Shown: positions 43,758 to 55,417 of the stretch, one piece after another
Position numbering within the stretch: the stretch's first letter is position 1
Layout: each line of letters starts with the position of its first letter
Assembly (NCBI RefSeq): GCF_014905175.1
Contig: NC_057790.1
Location: 15,464,469-15,528,468 of the forward strand
From: Aphidius gifuensis
Lineage: Eukaryota; Arthropoda; Insecta; Hymenoptera; Braconidae
Length of the DNA: 64,000 nucleotides
Reading direction: 5' to 3'
Notes under the pieces: generated by a model
Told to the model about the DNA's origin: nothing
What the model saw: the letters and a program-made list of their open reading frames with translations, nothing else
Database searches by the model: none
Program-made: the position numbers and the translations under genes

Positions 43758-46158
43758 TGTATGCCATGAATTGGGTGGAGTGTTGACCCTGATAAGAAGA
43801 TGAACCATCTCGATGAAAATCTTGGTTTGGTGTTGGTGGACAATGAGTACCACTGTCTTGACTAACACCCGTCCCTATGGCCAATTCTCTCGATGTTGGG
43901 CGAGAATCTGGACCAGGAGTAGTTATAAATCTGTTGGAGCCCATAATCGACTCGATCTCTGCGGAGACACTGTCAGGTCTTGATTGTCGAGAGGCAGTAC
44001 TATCGAAGGTATTAAATCTCAGACGACCTCGTCCACGACCACGACCTGCATGCATAACTCCAGACATAACATACTCTGGTGCTGAGTTGACTGGTGCATG
44101 TGCTGTTTCCGTAATTTCCAATTTTGGAAGGTTATTCTCTCGTGGTTCTGGTTCTGAACTAGCAGCCTGACGTACCGCTGGTTTTGGTACCTCTGATTCA
44201 ACAGTAGGACAGCGTCGGTCTGGATGCTTACGAGAACCACAATGTCGACAGTGTCAATTATTTTTCTTCTTCTTCATCTTCTTCTTCTCTGGCTTTGCGA
44301 AGTCAAATTTCTCGGTGTTAGGAGTAACTTGAGGCAATTCAGCTTTGGTTGGTACCACTTCTGGCTTGGCTGAATTAACTTCAGACATCTCCAAGGTAGT
44401 AAGTGGTAATTCCAATTTAGCTGATACCTCTTCTGCTTCTGCTGGGCCAAGTTTGTCAAGTTCAGGTGTAACTGGTGATAGGTCCGGTTTGGTTGATAAT
44501 TCTTCCAACTTTTGTGAATCACGTTTCAATACCTCGAGTGCAGTTCGTGGTAGCTCGATCTTGGCTGGAACTATCACTGGACTAACTTCAGCTGTTGGAA
44601 CTATTGCTGATTCTTCCAAATAATTTGTTTCCATCTGGAAATCTTGTTCAATAGTGAGGTCTTCTAATGATAGTACTGGTGATTGCATACCATCTGAAGT
44701 GTCATCCATTAACGGTGAACCTGGCATAAGATCCAAGCAAGTCAAGTTCTCTGGTATCTTGTGAGAGTACGACAGTATCTTGGATGGAACTGCTGATGAT
44801 TGGTTTCCACCGGCAGTTGCCAAACAAGAAACTTCCTCCATAGGTGAGTCCCCTGATTCTAACAAGGAAGACTCATCCGTTCTTGGCTTGCCAGAAAAAG
44901 GCTCCCCATTTGTTGGTGTCGTATCAGTTTTCTGAAAAACTCGAGACCAACGAATACCAGGTGGCACTATTAGAAGAGCTGCATAGTCTGAAGTTCGTCC
45001 AAAAGAAATTAGGTCTTTTAATGAGTTTGGTGGTGGTCTCAACAACTCAGTTGCTTTAATCTTGGTAAGCTCTGTTGATTTACTCAAGGGAGCCAACATT
45101 GCTTCTTGTCTCTTGGCAGATGTTCTGACCTTGGGTAGAGTAACTGGTGATTGAGTTCCACCTGTTAAACTACCTACAGAATCTGCTACATCTGCATGTG
45201 AGGTTTCATCCACTTTTGGTGTGGATATTTCTTTTTGCATTTGTTGAACAAAATCTGGCAACATGCTTTTGACTCTATCCAACGACACTGATACTGAGAT
45301 TGAACCTGGTTTTATCGTATGTGGTAGTGGAAGCTGAATTGAAGATGATTTTTCAAATCCTGCCCCACTCCTAGCGGATCTACCATACTTGGAGTTCCTA
45401 TAAGGAGGATAGTCCTTCAATAAAACAGTATCATTACTGGTTATCTTTGGCTTTGTTCCACTACCAGTTCGTCCTTTGATGACTTTCTTTGGAGGATCCA
45501 AAGCTTTGAACTCTGAATGAAATGGAAGTTGAATTTCTTTAGATGTATTAGCCTTTGGGCTATCAACTCTCATGAGTTCTACTCGTGGTATTTTATCTGT
45601 TAGTAACACATCAGAACCAGATTTTGAGACTATTGAATCAAATTCTGAGTCTGTACCTGGGGTACAGTCCAATGTGTCACCTCCAGTTGAAACAGACTCG
45701 TGGTTCACTGTTGTATTTGGAACCACATCTATCCACGCAATCAAATCACTTCCAAAATTTGGTTTTAATGGAGTAGCTGACAAGGAAGCTCCAATTTCCA
45801 CTAATTCTTTAGCAGCTGTAGTCGTCTGATCAACAGACTTTTGGTATTGCTTCAGTTTAGAGCAAACACCTGATAGAGCAGTGTCGATTTTTGGTTCTGC
45901 TGTAGTCAACTTCTTCAATTGGTCTGGAAAAGGCTCCAAGTCATCCACCAAGAACAGTTCCGGTGATCGATACATGGGAAACTGACTTGCTGGTTGTGGT
46001 GCCTTTGTACTATCTTCTGCTTCACTCTCGCTATCGGTGTAGTCTAGTTGAAGTGGTGTAGCTCTCATACGGCTGCGGTCTCTTCCAGCTGAACGAGTCT
46101 GTCTCCTGAGTATGGCAGGATCACTCAAAGACTTGTTACTCGAGTGTAACTCCCTCAT
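43753..46158 (-). CDS. Third Gypsy ORF: non-env, zinc-knuckle/RG-rich, one TGA
   Basis: 634 codons from ATG 46158 to TGA at 44254-44256, then the same frame stays open to 43753. The first part is Ser/Thr/Pro-rich with YTDSESEAEDS, many KAELPxVTP-like degenerate repeats near its end, and a Lys-rich tail (EKKKMKKKKNN). Directly after the TGA comes a CCHC knuckle, CRHCGSRKHPDRRC, then GRGRGRGRLRF and QSRPDS. There is no signal peptide, transmembrane helix or fusion motif, so it is not an envelope despite its env position. It looks RNA-binding. The TGA may be read through or be a mutation. The C-terminus runs into the LTR. Confidence 0.7.
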
Positions 46159-46205
46159 CTAAAACAATATAAAACGAGATGCGGTAGCAATTGTGTGACA
46201 ATTTA

Positions 46206-49200
46206 TTAGTGTGGGGCTATCCACGGCTTCAAGTCAGAAACGGAAGATTGGCCTAGAACTTTGCCAGAAAAATTAGACAATTCATAACGAGTAGCTGAAA
46301 ATTTCTGAGTTACGACAAAAGGTCCCTCAAAACGTTTTTCCAGTCCAGCTGCATAGTGCTGAGCTGCGTTTGAGAGGGGATGGGTTTTTCTGAGGACTAG
46401 CTGGCCAACAGAGAACTCAAATGGCCTATGTCGCAAATTATATTGGGCAGACTGTTTGTCTGATGCTTCCCCTCTAGCGAAGATCAGAGCTTGACGAAGA
46501 ATATTTAAACGTCTCATCCGTTCATTCCATTTCTCAATCGGTACTGGAACCAGATCGGATTGACCTTCCAATCTGTGCCGAAGAGAATTTGGTGGAGGAG
46601 GTTCACGACCAGTGTTAGCAAAAGCTGGTGATGTCATTAATGAGTCATGGTAAGCTGTGTTAAACGCGAAGCGGAATTCGGGGAGAAACTGATCCCAATC
46701 TCGGTGGTTTCCATCAAGATAGGCCCTCAACATGTTCTTTAAGCTTCGATTTACACGCTCCACTGGGTCTGCTTGCGGATGGTACGGAGGTGTGGTCTGT
46801 AGATTAATACCAGCCCACGTTGCTAAAGAATTGATTTCTTTATTAACGAATTCTGTACCGTTGTCCGTAATTAAAGTCCGAGGGACACCCTGGCGGAATA
46901 TTATCAAATCTTCGAGTCGTTCACGAATGACACGTCCATTAGCCACTCGTAAGGGAGCTAATTCGATATACTTAGTCATTTGATCTTGAATGACAAGAAG
47001 GTAGGATTTACCATTACGCGAGCGAGGTAACGGTCCCATAATGTCTGCTGCTATTATTGACCATGGTTCTTGTACTAAGCGTTTGCCCATGAAACCACGA
47101 GGCTTAGCTGAGTCAGATTTGGTCCGCTGACAAGTTTCGCAATGAGAAATAAACCGAGAGACTTCACGAAACATATTTGGCCAAAAGTATTGCATAGCAA
47201 TTCTCCTGTATGTTTTGTCAATGCCTAAGTGACCTAAGAGGTGGGTCATGGCAAGACTGAATGACTTGTTCACGTAGTTCTCTTGGGATAACCAATTTCC
47301 AGGCCGAAAGGTCCTAAAATTCCGCGACAATGAAAGATTGAACCTTGAACAATACCAACGATCCTTGGTAATACTAGGATCTTCGATACTATTTATTTTA
47401 TCAGGTATTCTTGATAGTGCGTCAGGTACGTAGTGAAGAGCACCTTCACGATGGATTATGTTGAAACTGTATTGCATCAGTTCCAACGACCAACGTGCGA
47501 GACGACCACTTGGATTCCTCAAATTATTTAACCAACGCAAACTACTATGGTCAGTAATGATAGTAAATGTATAACCTTCTAAATAACAGCGGAATTTCCG
47601 GATCGACCAGAGTACTGCTAGGCATTCCTGCTCAGTGACTGAATATCGGGTCTCCGTGTCAGTCATCGTGCGGCTGGCATACGCTATTACTTTTTCTTTG
47701 TCATTTATTGTCTGAGTCAAGACTGCGCCTAAACCTACGCTACTTGCATCGGTTTGTAAAAAGAAAGGTACCGAGAAATCTGGACACGCCAAGGTGGGAG
47801 CGGTGGTAAGCCGGAGTTTTAATTCGCGAAAGCTATTTATTTGTGACTCTCCCCACGTCCAAGGTACTTCTTTTTTGGTCAACTTGGTTAATGGCTCTGC
47901 CAAAGACGCAAAGTCTGGTATGAATCTTCTGTACCAGGATGCCATACCAAGAAAACGTCTCAGTTGTTTGAGGTTCAAAGGTGCTGGATAATTCATCACA
48001 GCAGCAGTCTTTTCCGGATCAACCTGGAGACCGCTCTGATTTACGATGAACCCCAAATACTGAACCTCTGAGCAACAGAAATGACTCTTATCACGGTTAA
48101 TAGTTAAGTTGGCTGATTTTAAGTCTTGCAATACTTTATCGAGATACACGAGGTGTTCTTCGAAAGTTTTCGTCACAATAATTATATCGTCTAAATATAC
48201 GAATACCGATGGATAGTACCTGTGACCCAGCAGCTGATCAGCCAGCCGCTGCATCGTCGCAGGACTGTTGGACAATCCGAAGGGCATCCGGAGGAAGTGG
48301 TATAACCCATATCCGGGGACGATAAACGCTGTTATTTCCTGAGAAGCAGGCGTGAGTGCGATTTGGAAGAAAGCCTGGCTAAGGTCAATGGTGGTGATGT
48401 AGTGAGCAAGACGAAGCTCATCGAGAATGGATGACATGTCCGGTATAGGATAAGCATCCTTCTTAGTTATCTCGTTTACTTTCCGGAAATCTACACAAAA
48501 TCGCCAATTATCTTTACCTTTTGGCACCATAACTACTGGGCTTGCCCATTCACTTTGAGATGGAACAATGATTCCCGTAGCCAACATCTTGTCAACTTCC
48601 ACTTTCATAGCACTACACATCGCCGGATTGGCCCGATGAGGTTTTTGACGTATCGGTGAGTGTCCACCAGCGTCAATGTGGTGCATGGTAAGCGGAGTGA
48701 CAGGAAATGGGGAATCTGGTGGTGGTGCCTCCGGGAGCTTACTCGATAAAAATTCATTTAATTTTAAGTCTTGATCCGGTTCAAGAGTTTCAAGTCCATG
48801 GCAATGGAGAGCTTTTGACGCGTTGGGAGCTGGTGTGAACAAGTGTTTGACCTCAGGATGGTCCCGATAAAACCAAGATCTGTCCCCAAAGTCAATCACC
48901 ATTCCAGACGTCTGGAGGAAATCCATTCCTAAGATAAAGTCTTCCGACAAAGATGGCAGTACCAAAACTTCCATCTTCGTGGCTTTATCTGCTACCACTA
49001 AAACTACTTGTACCGAATATAATATGGTTTCTACCTGTCCACTTGCTGTAACGACTCGTCTCGGAGGTAAGGCTTGCTGCTCAAGTCCTGATTGTTCCAG
49101 TAACTGAGTCGTAGCTGGACCAACGAACGTTCTGTTTGCCCCTGAATCTACAAGGGCTCGTACAACAAGTGAACCAATAATTAAATCAAGGTGGAATGCC

Positions 49201-49418
49201 GTAGTCTTCTTGTCTTGTGTGACTTCTACTATCGATTCCGGTTTTGGAACGAATTCCGTAGCTAGAGGAGACAGTGAAGTTGACAGTATTTCTTCCCGAG
49301 TTAAATCTCTATGATTTGACACAGAACTCTGGGATACTTTACTGGTCACTTTTGCCGGGGTTAATTCTACCAATTGAGGCTCAGGCACCGGCTCTATGAG
49401 ACTCAACTGTCGTTTCCC
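46206..49418 (-). CDS. pol: Gypsy pol: protease, RT, RNase H, integrase
   Basis: Intact ORF in the -1 frame relative to gag; 1,066 codons from the first start-like codon (TTG, 49406). Residue numbers from there: aspartic protease ALVDSGANRTF (DSGA 87-90); RT with WRFCVDFRKVNEIT, DLSQAFFQIAL and YLDD at 404-407; RNase H LQTDASSVGLGAVL (~550) with the downstream DALSRIP; integrase zinc-binding H722, H726, C756, C759; catalytic D788, D848, E883 (ADIMGPL, ITDNGTEF, PVERVNRSL); C-terminal GPFVVTQKF module. All catalytic residues are present. It has no own ATG, consistent with translation by frameshifting. Confidence 0.95.
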   Translation of the reverse strand, partial: GKRQLSLIEPVPEPQLVELTPAKVTSKVSQSSVSNHRDLTREEILSTSLSPLATEFVPKPESIVEVTQDKKTTAFHLDLIIGSLVVRALVDSGANRTFVGPATTQLLEQSGLEQQALPPRRVVTASGQVETILYSVQVVLVVADKATKMEVLVLPSLSEDFILGMDFLQTSGMVIDFGDRSWFYRDHPEVKHLFTPAPNASKALHCHGLETLEPDQDLKLNEFLSSKLPEAPPPDSPFPVTPLTMHHIDAGGHSPIRQKPHRANPAMCSAMKVEVDKMLATGIIVPSQSEWASPVVMVPKGKDNWRFCVDFRKVNEITKKDAYPIPDMSSILDELRLAHYITTIDLSQAFFQIALTPASQEITAFIVPGYGLYHFLRMPFGLSNSPATMQRLADQLLGHRYYPSVFVYLDDIIIVTKTFEEHLVYLDKVLQDLKSANLTINRDKSHFCCSEVQYLGFIVNQSGLQVDPEKTAAVMNYPAPLNLKQLRRFLGMASWYRRFIPDFASLAEPLTKLTKKEVPWTWGESQINSFRELKLRLTTAPTLACPDFSVPFFLQTDASSVGLGAVLTQTINDKEKVIAYASRTMTDTETRYSVTEQECLAVLWSIRKFRCYLEGYTFTIITDHSSLRWLNNLRNPSGRLARWSLELMQYSFNIIHREGALHYVPDALSRIPDKINSIEDPSITKDRWYCSRFNLSLSRNFRTFRPGNWLSQENYVNKSFSLAMTHLLGHLGIDKTYRRIAMQYFWPNMFREVSRFISHCETCQRTKSDSAKPRGFMGKRLVQEPWSIIAADIMGPLPRSRNGKSYLLVIQDQMTKYIELAPLRVANGRVIRERLEDLIIFRQGVPRTLITDNGTEFVNKEINSLATWAGINLQTTPPYHPQADPVERVNRSLKNMLRAYLDGNHRDWDQFLPEFRFAFNTAYHDSLMTSPAFANTGREPPPPNSLRHRLEGQSDLVPVPIEKWNERMRRLNILRQALIFARGEASDKQSAQYNLRHRPFEFSVGQLVLRKTHPLSNAAQHYAAGLEKRFEGPFVVTQKFSATRYELSNFSGKVLGQSSVSDLKPWIAPH
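49403..49418 (-). promoter_or_regulatory. -1 ribosomal frameshift site between gag and pol
   Basis: Minus strand GGGAAAC (49412-49418) reads G GGA AAC in the gag frame, the canonical X XXY YYZ slippery heptamer. Slipping -1 enters the pol frame (GGG AAA CGA CAG), which is open here after a TAA just upstream. The gag stop TGA (49403-49405) follows six bases later. A downstream stem was not established. Confidence 0.75.
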
Positions 49419-51517
49419 TGGTTACAAAATGGACAAGAAGATGCTGTTATGCCAGGTCTTTTACAACGATAACAAAATCGACGACGTGGTTCTTGGCAAT
49501 CACGATTAATATGACCTCGAGAGTCACAGTTCCAACATTCGATCTCATTACCTCCTAATCTACCAGGACGTTCAAGCTGAGAATCGAAACCTGGAACTGG
49601 TGATGAGTTACGAATAACATTGCGAGGCAACATTACTGGAGACATAGGTGGTGAACACTGGGTTCCTTGTTCCACCTTTGATGGTACTCTTGATAATTTT
49701 ATACGATCACGATTACGTTCTGTTTCGCGATGAAGTGCATGTAACTCGAGATCTTCCTCAAGTCCGTAATCACGGTTAAACTCATAGGGATCATCTTCTT
49801 GGAGCAAAGCACGTATTTCGTTGGTGCGTGATAATCGAGGATGAGCAAACGTAACTGTACGTGATGTAGTGCAAGCAAAACCTGGACACAAAGAAAGTTC
49901 TGGTCTTGGAGATGGACGACGAGTTTGAGCAACCTGTGTGATTCTCTCTTGTCGTATCGCCTCAGCCTCCACAGCTTTCATTGTAGGACAAGTACGAGCG
50001 GAAATCAAACGCTGAAACGATGGTAATAAATTTCGAATCGCATAGACAACACGTTCACTTTCTGGCCATGGTGGATTGGTCCGTTGAAACAAACCACGCA
50101 TGCCCGAAATATAGCTTCTAACAGATTCATTAGAACCTTGTGTTCGTTTATCAATTTCTTCTCGAAGAGCACGTTGATAATCTGGGTCTGCAAAACTATC
50201 TCGAAAAGCTTCACGAGTAGCTTCCCAGTCGGGCAAGTCTTCGAGATGAGTGATGAACCAAGTCAAAGCAGGGCCACGTAGACAGAAAGAAAGAGCCGAG
50301 AGTACTTCCTGATCCGTAGAGTTGGTGACCACGCGTGCTTGATCAACGTTAAACAAGAACTCTTCTACATCTTCTCCTGATTTTCCCGTGAATTGAAGGT
50401 GGCAATTTAAAAGGACTCTAAGCACGGAATTCTGACGACGAGCATCCGGCTCTGAAATACGGAAGTCTTCAATTGATGGACTAATTACTTGACGGCGCGG
50501 AAGGGCTTGGTATTCCAAGTCGTGGTCAGGGTTACCTTGACGACCTGAGTTAACCTGTTGACGCTCTGATGGTTGATGACGAACATAAGCATCAGAATTT
50601 CGTTGATCGTACAACAAAATTCTAGTTCGTTGATTACGTGGTGGATTTACATATTCCAATTCGTCTTCTAGGTATTCTTGACGTCTCGGAACATGTGTTT
50701 GTGACTCTGAAGGACGACGCGAGATTGCCCCAGAATCTCGTTGATCATACAACAAGTTTCTGTTCTGATAACGAGGAGGATCCAAGTATTCCAAGTCGTC
50801 TTCAGGATCAACCTGACGTCTTGGAACAATTCTTGTCACCTCAGGGAGACGATTAGAGTTGGTGACTTCAACTTCACGGTTACCTGCCTGAGTTTTAGCC
50901 TTAGGCTGACGTGATGGTTCGCGATGATCTGGGCCATCATCAGGATCAACCTGACGTCTTGGTAGATCATCACGTGAAGTTATACGCGGATTGACTCTAC
51001 TACGGAGGACTGGGCCTTCATGGTCTCGAAAAAGATCACCAAAACGTGGCAATACATTCATTGGTGGTTTTACTTTAGAATTTCTGTTGGTTTGGGTGGA
51101 ACCTCTAACCAGGGGTGGATTAGATCCATCACCTGAAGGCCTAAGAAACAGATCTTCAACGCGAGGCATTGATAATGGAAGTTGACTTGTTGGTGTCGTA
51201 ATACGTTAGTCAAGAAGTCGAGGAGGATCTACAGAATTATTCTTATCCCTGGTATCAACATCATCACCAAATAAATCTCCTATACTACCCAAAGAAGAAA
51301 GAAACGAACCTGGATAAGATGGGGGACGGCTGGAACCACCAGCTGCTTGATCCTCTGGTGATGCTTGTGTTAGAGTAACCAAGGGAGCACCACTACTAAT
51401 CAAAGAGTCAGCTGCTGTATCTCCATTCAGCTCTGAAGTAGAACTAGCCGCGCTCACTGTTGAGGAGTTACGCGGTGGCCTACCTCGCCTTTTAACAACT
51501 ATTGCACTAGCAGACAT
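49403..51517 (-). CDS. gag: Gypsy gag, one in-frame stop near the N-terminus
   Basis: One frame from ATG 51517 to TGA 49403, interrupted by TAA at 51206-51208. The first 103 codons carry an AT-hook-like KRRGRPPRNS. The main part restarts at ATG 51169 (588 codons). It has an Arg/Gln-rich N-region with repeated PRRQVDPED-type phrases, a capsid-like core (FTGKSGEDVEEFLFNVDQ to FRDSFADPDYQRALREEI), and at ~545 the zinc knuckle CWNCDSRGHINRDC. A second knuckle CYRCKRPGITASSC has Ile where His is expected. The stop may separate a short upstream ORF or be a nonsense mutation. Confidence 0.88.
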
Positions 51518-51519
51518 GT

Positions 51520-53656
51520 TGCTTGATTGAGGTCAACAACAAATGTCAAAATACGTACAAAAAGACAACAAAGTGAACCAAAATCAAGATTGATAATTTT
51601 TATTTACCAGAATTTTTGTCAGAATTCATTATAATTATTTCAATTACAGTGGAACTAATTTTCCTGGTACCTTGTTACAATTTATCGGTAATAAATCGAC
51701 CTACCGATGACACGATTAGTCGATATCTCGTTGCTCGATCAATCAAAATATTTACCAGACTTGATTAAATATGACAATAAAGCTAGCTAGTAACACGGCT
51801 TGGCTAAAATCGCTGATTTATCAACCGAATAACAATAACAAGCAGTTATTTTATCGAGCAAAACCGAAATAATATATCAAACTGTGAATGCTACTTGAAT
51901 AATTAGTATAAATTTTCTGGATCAACCAAAACAACAAATTATTCAATCAACCTGCTAGCTATTTTAATCCTGAATCGGTCAAGACAATGGCTAGTCAAAA
52001 CTAATATAATATCTGGCACGTCAAATTAATTAAACAATCTAGTATTTGATTGGCCAATTACTGTAATTAATTAATTTCCTAACGACTCGACCGTTTGAAA
52101 TAAATTAATTGAACGAATACTGTCTCTGAGTGGCCAAAGACTTTAATTAATTTATTCTGATACAAAAATATAATTTATTTGGCTAATTTAATGACAGCCC
52201 GGTCAACAATTTATTTTATAATAAAAAGACGGCTCAAAAATTATTCAAACAATTCTATTTATCGTTTTACAATTCAATTAAATTATTTTAAACAAACAAT
52301 TCAAACTCCCTTTTATTTTGACAAATTATTTAAATAATAAATATATTAAATAATATTTTGATATGACAACCCTTGTAAATTTTTATTTAAACAATAAATT
52401 TTATTTTAATAATAACAATAGTAATTGTTATTACGCAACTCAATAATGACTGAGACAAAGGAAAATGACGCAATCAGTATAAGACAAGTAACACAAAGGA
52501 GATCCTTTGTGTCGCCTGATTTTCAAGATGGACGCGTGAGAGTGAGAGAGAGAGAAAAGCACGACAAAGGGCCTCTGGCAAACAAAGGCCCGATGATTTT
52601 TTTTTCGACACTTCTATGACACGAGTTTAATAATTATTAATTTATTAATTAATTATTCACACAATATTAATTTTTATACTAATATTTTACACACACACTC
52701 GAGTAAAATAAGCCCACGGTGACGAGTCACCAGGTTACTTTTTTTTTACTCGGCCTCGTTAAAATCCACAAGGTCTTTTTATTTTTATATTACACAACTA
52801 ATTAATTTAAGTTAGAACAAATAAGAATTTTTGATTTTATAATTAATAAAATAATATAATAAAGCCCACGGCGACGACTGTCACCAAGTATATTATTTTA
52901 TACGTGGACTTCGTGAGAGACCACGAAGTCACACAAAGCCAGTAATCAAAATAACTCTAATTACCTTTTTTTTTTCTTGTAGCTCAGCAATATATTTCAC
53001 TCAATAAACTCAATTCACCAATTTACTAATTTTTAATTAAACAATTAAACACTTTTTTTTTTACACAATTTAACAACGATGCAACGGCAGCTGTCAAAGG
53101 ACCTGGTATGGCGGTGTAGCAGCATAGAACGCTCAAAGCAAAGTGAGGCCAGTCGGTTGTACAACCGGCGACGGGACTCTTGGCACTCTATACTCACACA
53201 CACAACTTCGTGTGCGCGCGAAGTCACTAGCGACAACTACACAGTATGGCCGACAACCGCGCGAGTATTCAAATATTTTAATGTAGTTTTTTAGTGATTT
53301 TAGGGTTTTTCAAGGTTTTTATATGGTGTTTTGCTTTGTTTAAAAATACTATTTGATTAATATCGCGTTCTCTATAATTAATTACGTATATAGGCGGAGT
53401 TGTCAATAAATATTGCGCGAAAATACCCATTAATATCGCACCTACTAGATAATAAAATTATAAACAATGGAGTTGTTAGACAAATAAGTATAAGTTAATA
53501 TCGCGTTCTCTAAAATTAAATAAACAATTAGACGGAGTTGTTGATAACCATTGCGCGAAAATACTCATTAATGTCGCGTCTAATAATTAATAATTTATAA
53601 ATAACGGAGTTGTTAACTATTTAAGCTTGATTTTAAAATTTTTTTCTTGATAACGG
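51520..53656 (-). other. Gypsy 5' leader with internal repeats
   Basis: ~2.1 kb untranslated leader. Contains a ~130-150-bp imperfect repeat with CGGAGTTGTxxATAAxxATTGCGCG-type sequence (53396-53640) and a repeated AAGCCCACGG(T/C)GACGA (52709, 52863). No convincing ORF. Confidence 0.6.
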
Positions 53657-53674
53657 GTCCCTGTTTGGGCGCCA
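53657..53674 (-). promoter_or_regulatory. Primer-binding site for tRNA-Lys
   Basis: Minus strand TGGCGCCCAAACAGGGAC, two bases inside the LTR. It matches the complement of the tRNA-Lys(UUU) 3' end at 17 of 18 positions (A instead of G at position 9). The tRNA assignment is recalled knowledge. Confidence 0.8.
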
Positions 53675-53676
53675 TT

Positions 53677-54729
53677 TGTAACGTGATATTTTTGCATGTT
53701 ACCTTCTCGGACTAATTATCAAGTATTTTATTTGGTTTATTTATTAATTTATCATGAAATACAAAACTAACCAAAACCAATATCCAGAAACGTAAATTAT
53801 TATTATTTTAGTGTTAAAATCGTGTAGTTTTCAATTCACCCTAAAACTCGAAAAAGGTATGAGCTAAAATCAATGAGGTTTTCAATTCGCCCTAAAACTC
53901 GAAAAAGGCATAACACATTCATACCAAAAATACCAAAATAACGTCAATTAAATCCAACAACCGAAACAGAGACCAAAATAACCAAATAGCGTATCGATAA
54001 TTAGCCTAGAGGGACGCTAGAATCACTCAGTGTGCTGGTTATGGTAGAAGGGCCGGATAAAGTCACAAGGAAAAATATTCAATACACAAATTAAATAATC
54101 AACAAAACACATTATTATTTTTATACTCAAAAACCCAAAACGTAATATTTATTATCCAAAACTTAAACGTAAATCCAAAATACAAAACGTTAACTCAATA
54201 ATCCAAAACGGAATACATAATCTTACTCACGACCTTGAATTTAATAATTAATTAAATTAACAAAAGGGACCGCGTTTCTAACCAAAATAACTAAACTAAA
54301 TTATCAAATGAAAAATGTATGCTTGACGTTGCCCATGATTCACACGGCCAACGCCCCAAAAACTAACCTACAAAAATACACATGTCTGCTGGGTCTCCAG
54401 CTAGACACATGAGTACCCTAATATACGTAAAACAAGAGCTGATTACGAAGCGTGTGCATCTTACCACGTCCCACAGCCAAGAGAGAGAGTTCAGCCCAAG
54501 CTATTTTGGAGCAGCTCGGATCTACCAAGCTGTCCCCACTCAAAGCTATCCCTCCTCTCTTTATCTTGATAAAAAGGGGGAGAATATACTACAAAATAAT
54601 AATAGTAATACAAAAAGAAAATATTACATAACGAAATATATATATATATAATAAATAAAAGGAAGTCGTTGGTTGGAGGATTCGTCCGCTTGGTGTCTTT
54701 ACGTGTATAAGACAGTGAGAATCACTACA
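53677..54729 (-). repeat. Gypsy 5' LTR
   Basis: 1,053 bp, TGTAACGTGATATTTTTGCA ... ATCACTACA on the plus strand. Followed directly by the AATT target duplicate and cox1. A short ORF at 54382-54651 is shared with the other LTR and is probably not coding. Confidence 0.9.
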
Positions 54730-54733
54730 AATT

Positions 54734-55345
54734 ATTGCTATTCCTACTGGTATTAAAGTTTTTAGTTGATTAGCTACTTTAAGAGGAGTTAATTTAAAAT
54801 ATAATTTAAGTATTTTATGATCTATAGGTTTTATTTTTTTATTTACTTTAGGAGGATTAACTGGAATTTTGTTATCTAATTCATCTGTTGATATTATTTT
54901 GCATGATACTTATTATGTAGTAGCTCATTTTCATTATGTTTTATCTATAGGAGCAGTATTTGCTATTTTAGCAGGTATAATTTTTTGGTTCCCTTTATTT
55001 ACAGGTTTAATTTTAAATGATAAATGATTAAAAATTCATTTTTTTATAATTTTTTTAGGTGTAAATTTAACTTTTTTTCCTCAACATTATTTAGGTTTAA
55101 GAGGGATACCTCGTCGTTATTCTGATTATCCTGATATATATTTAGGTTGAAATTTAATTTCTTCATTAGGTTCTATTATATCTTTAGTAAGTATAATTTT
55201 TTTTATTTTTATTTTATGAGAAAGATTATTAAGTAAACGTTTAGTAATTTATAATAAATATATAAATACTTCTATTGAATGAACTCAATTATATCCTCCA
55301 ATAAATCATAGATATGATCAAATTCCTATTGTTTATTTAAAATAA
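54734..55345 (+). pseudogene. cox1: NUMT cox1, C-terminal fragment
   Basis: Resumes with IAIPTGIKVFSWLATL and continues through HDTYYVVAHFHYVLSMG to VYLK and TAA at 55345. Reading frame intact in the mitochondrial code. Confidence 0.95.
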
Positions 55346-55349
55346 TTTT

Positions 55350-55417
55350 ATTTTAATATAGCATATTTAATGTAATGAATTTAAGATTCATAGATAAAAT
55401 TTTATTTTTTATTAAAA
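55350..55417 (+). tRNA. trnL2: NUMT trnL2 (anticodon TAA)
   Basis: Between cox1 and cox2, the ancestral insect position. GAATTTAAGATTC holds the TAA anticodon in a five-base stem; acceptor ends TTTTAA/TTAAAAA. Mitochondrial-derived; nuclear copy not expected to function. Confidence 0.75.

Larger units (their letters stand above)
42736..54729 (-). mobile_element. Ty3/Gypsy LTR retrotransposon, nearly intact, inserted in NUMT cox1
   Basis: ~12 kb between ATAATT and ATTGCT of cox1, with AATT duplicated (42732-42735; 54730-54733). Minus-strand order: 5' LTR (54729-53677), tRNA-Lys primer site, long leader, gag, pol in the -1 frame (protease-RT-RNaseH-integrase, Gypsy order), a third ORF, 3' LTR (to 42736). 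Pol is intact; gag and ORF3 each have one in-frame stop. LTRs are similar but not identical. Confidence 0.95.

Noticed and set aside
43753..46158. ORF3 as an errantivirus-like envelope gene
   Set aside because: No signal peptide, transmembrane helix, furin-like site or fusion peptide; instead zinc knuckle and RG repeats.
53045..53294. Overlapping ORFs on both strands in the Gypsy leader
   Set aside because: Short, overlapping and without recognisable domains; best read as untranslated leader.
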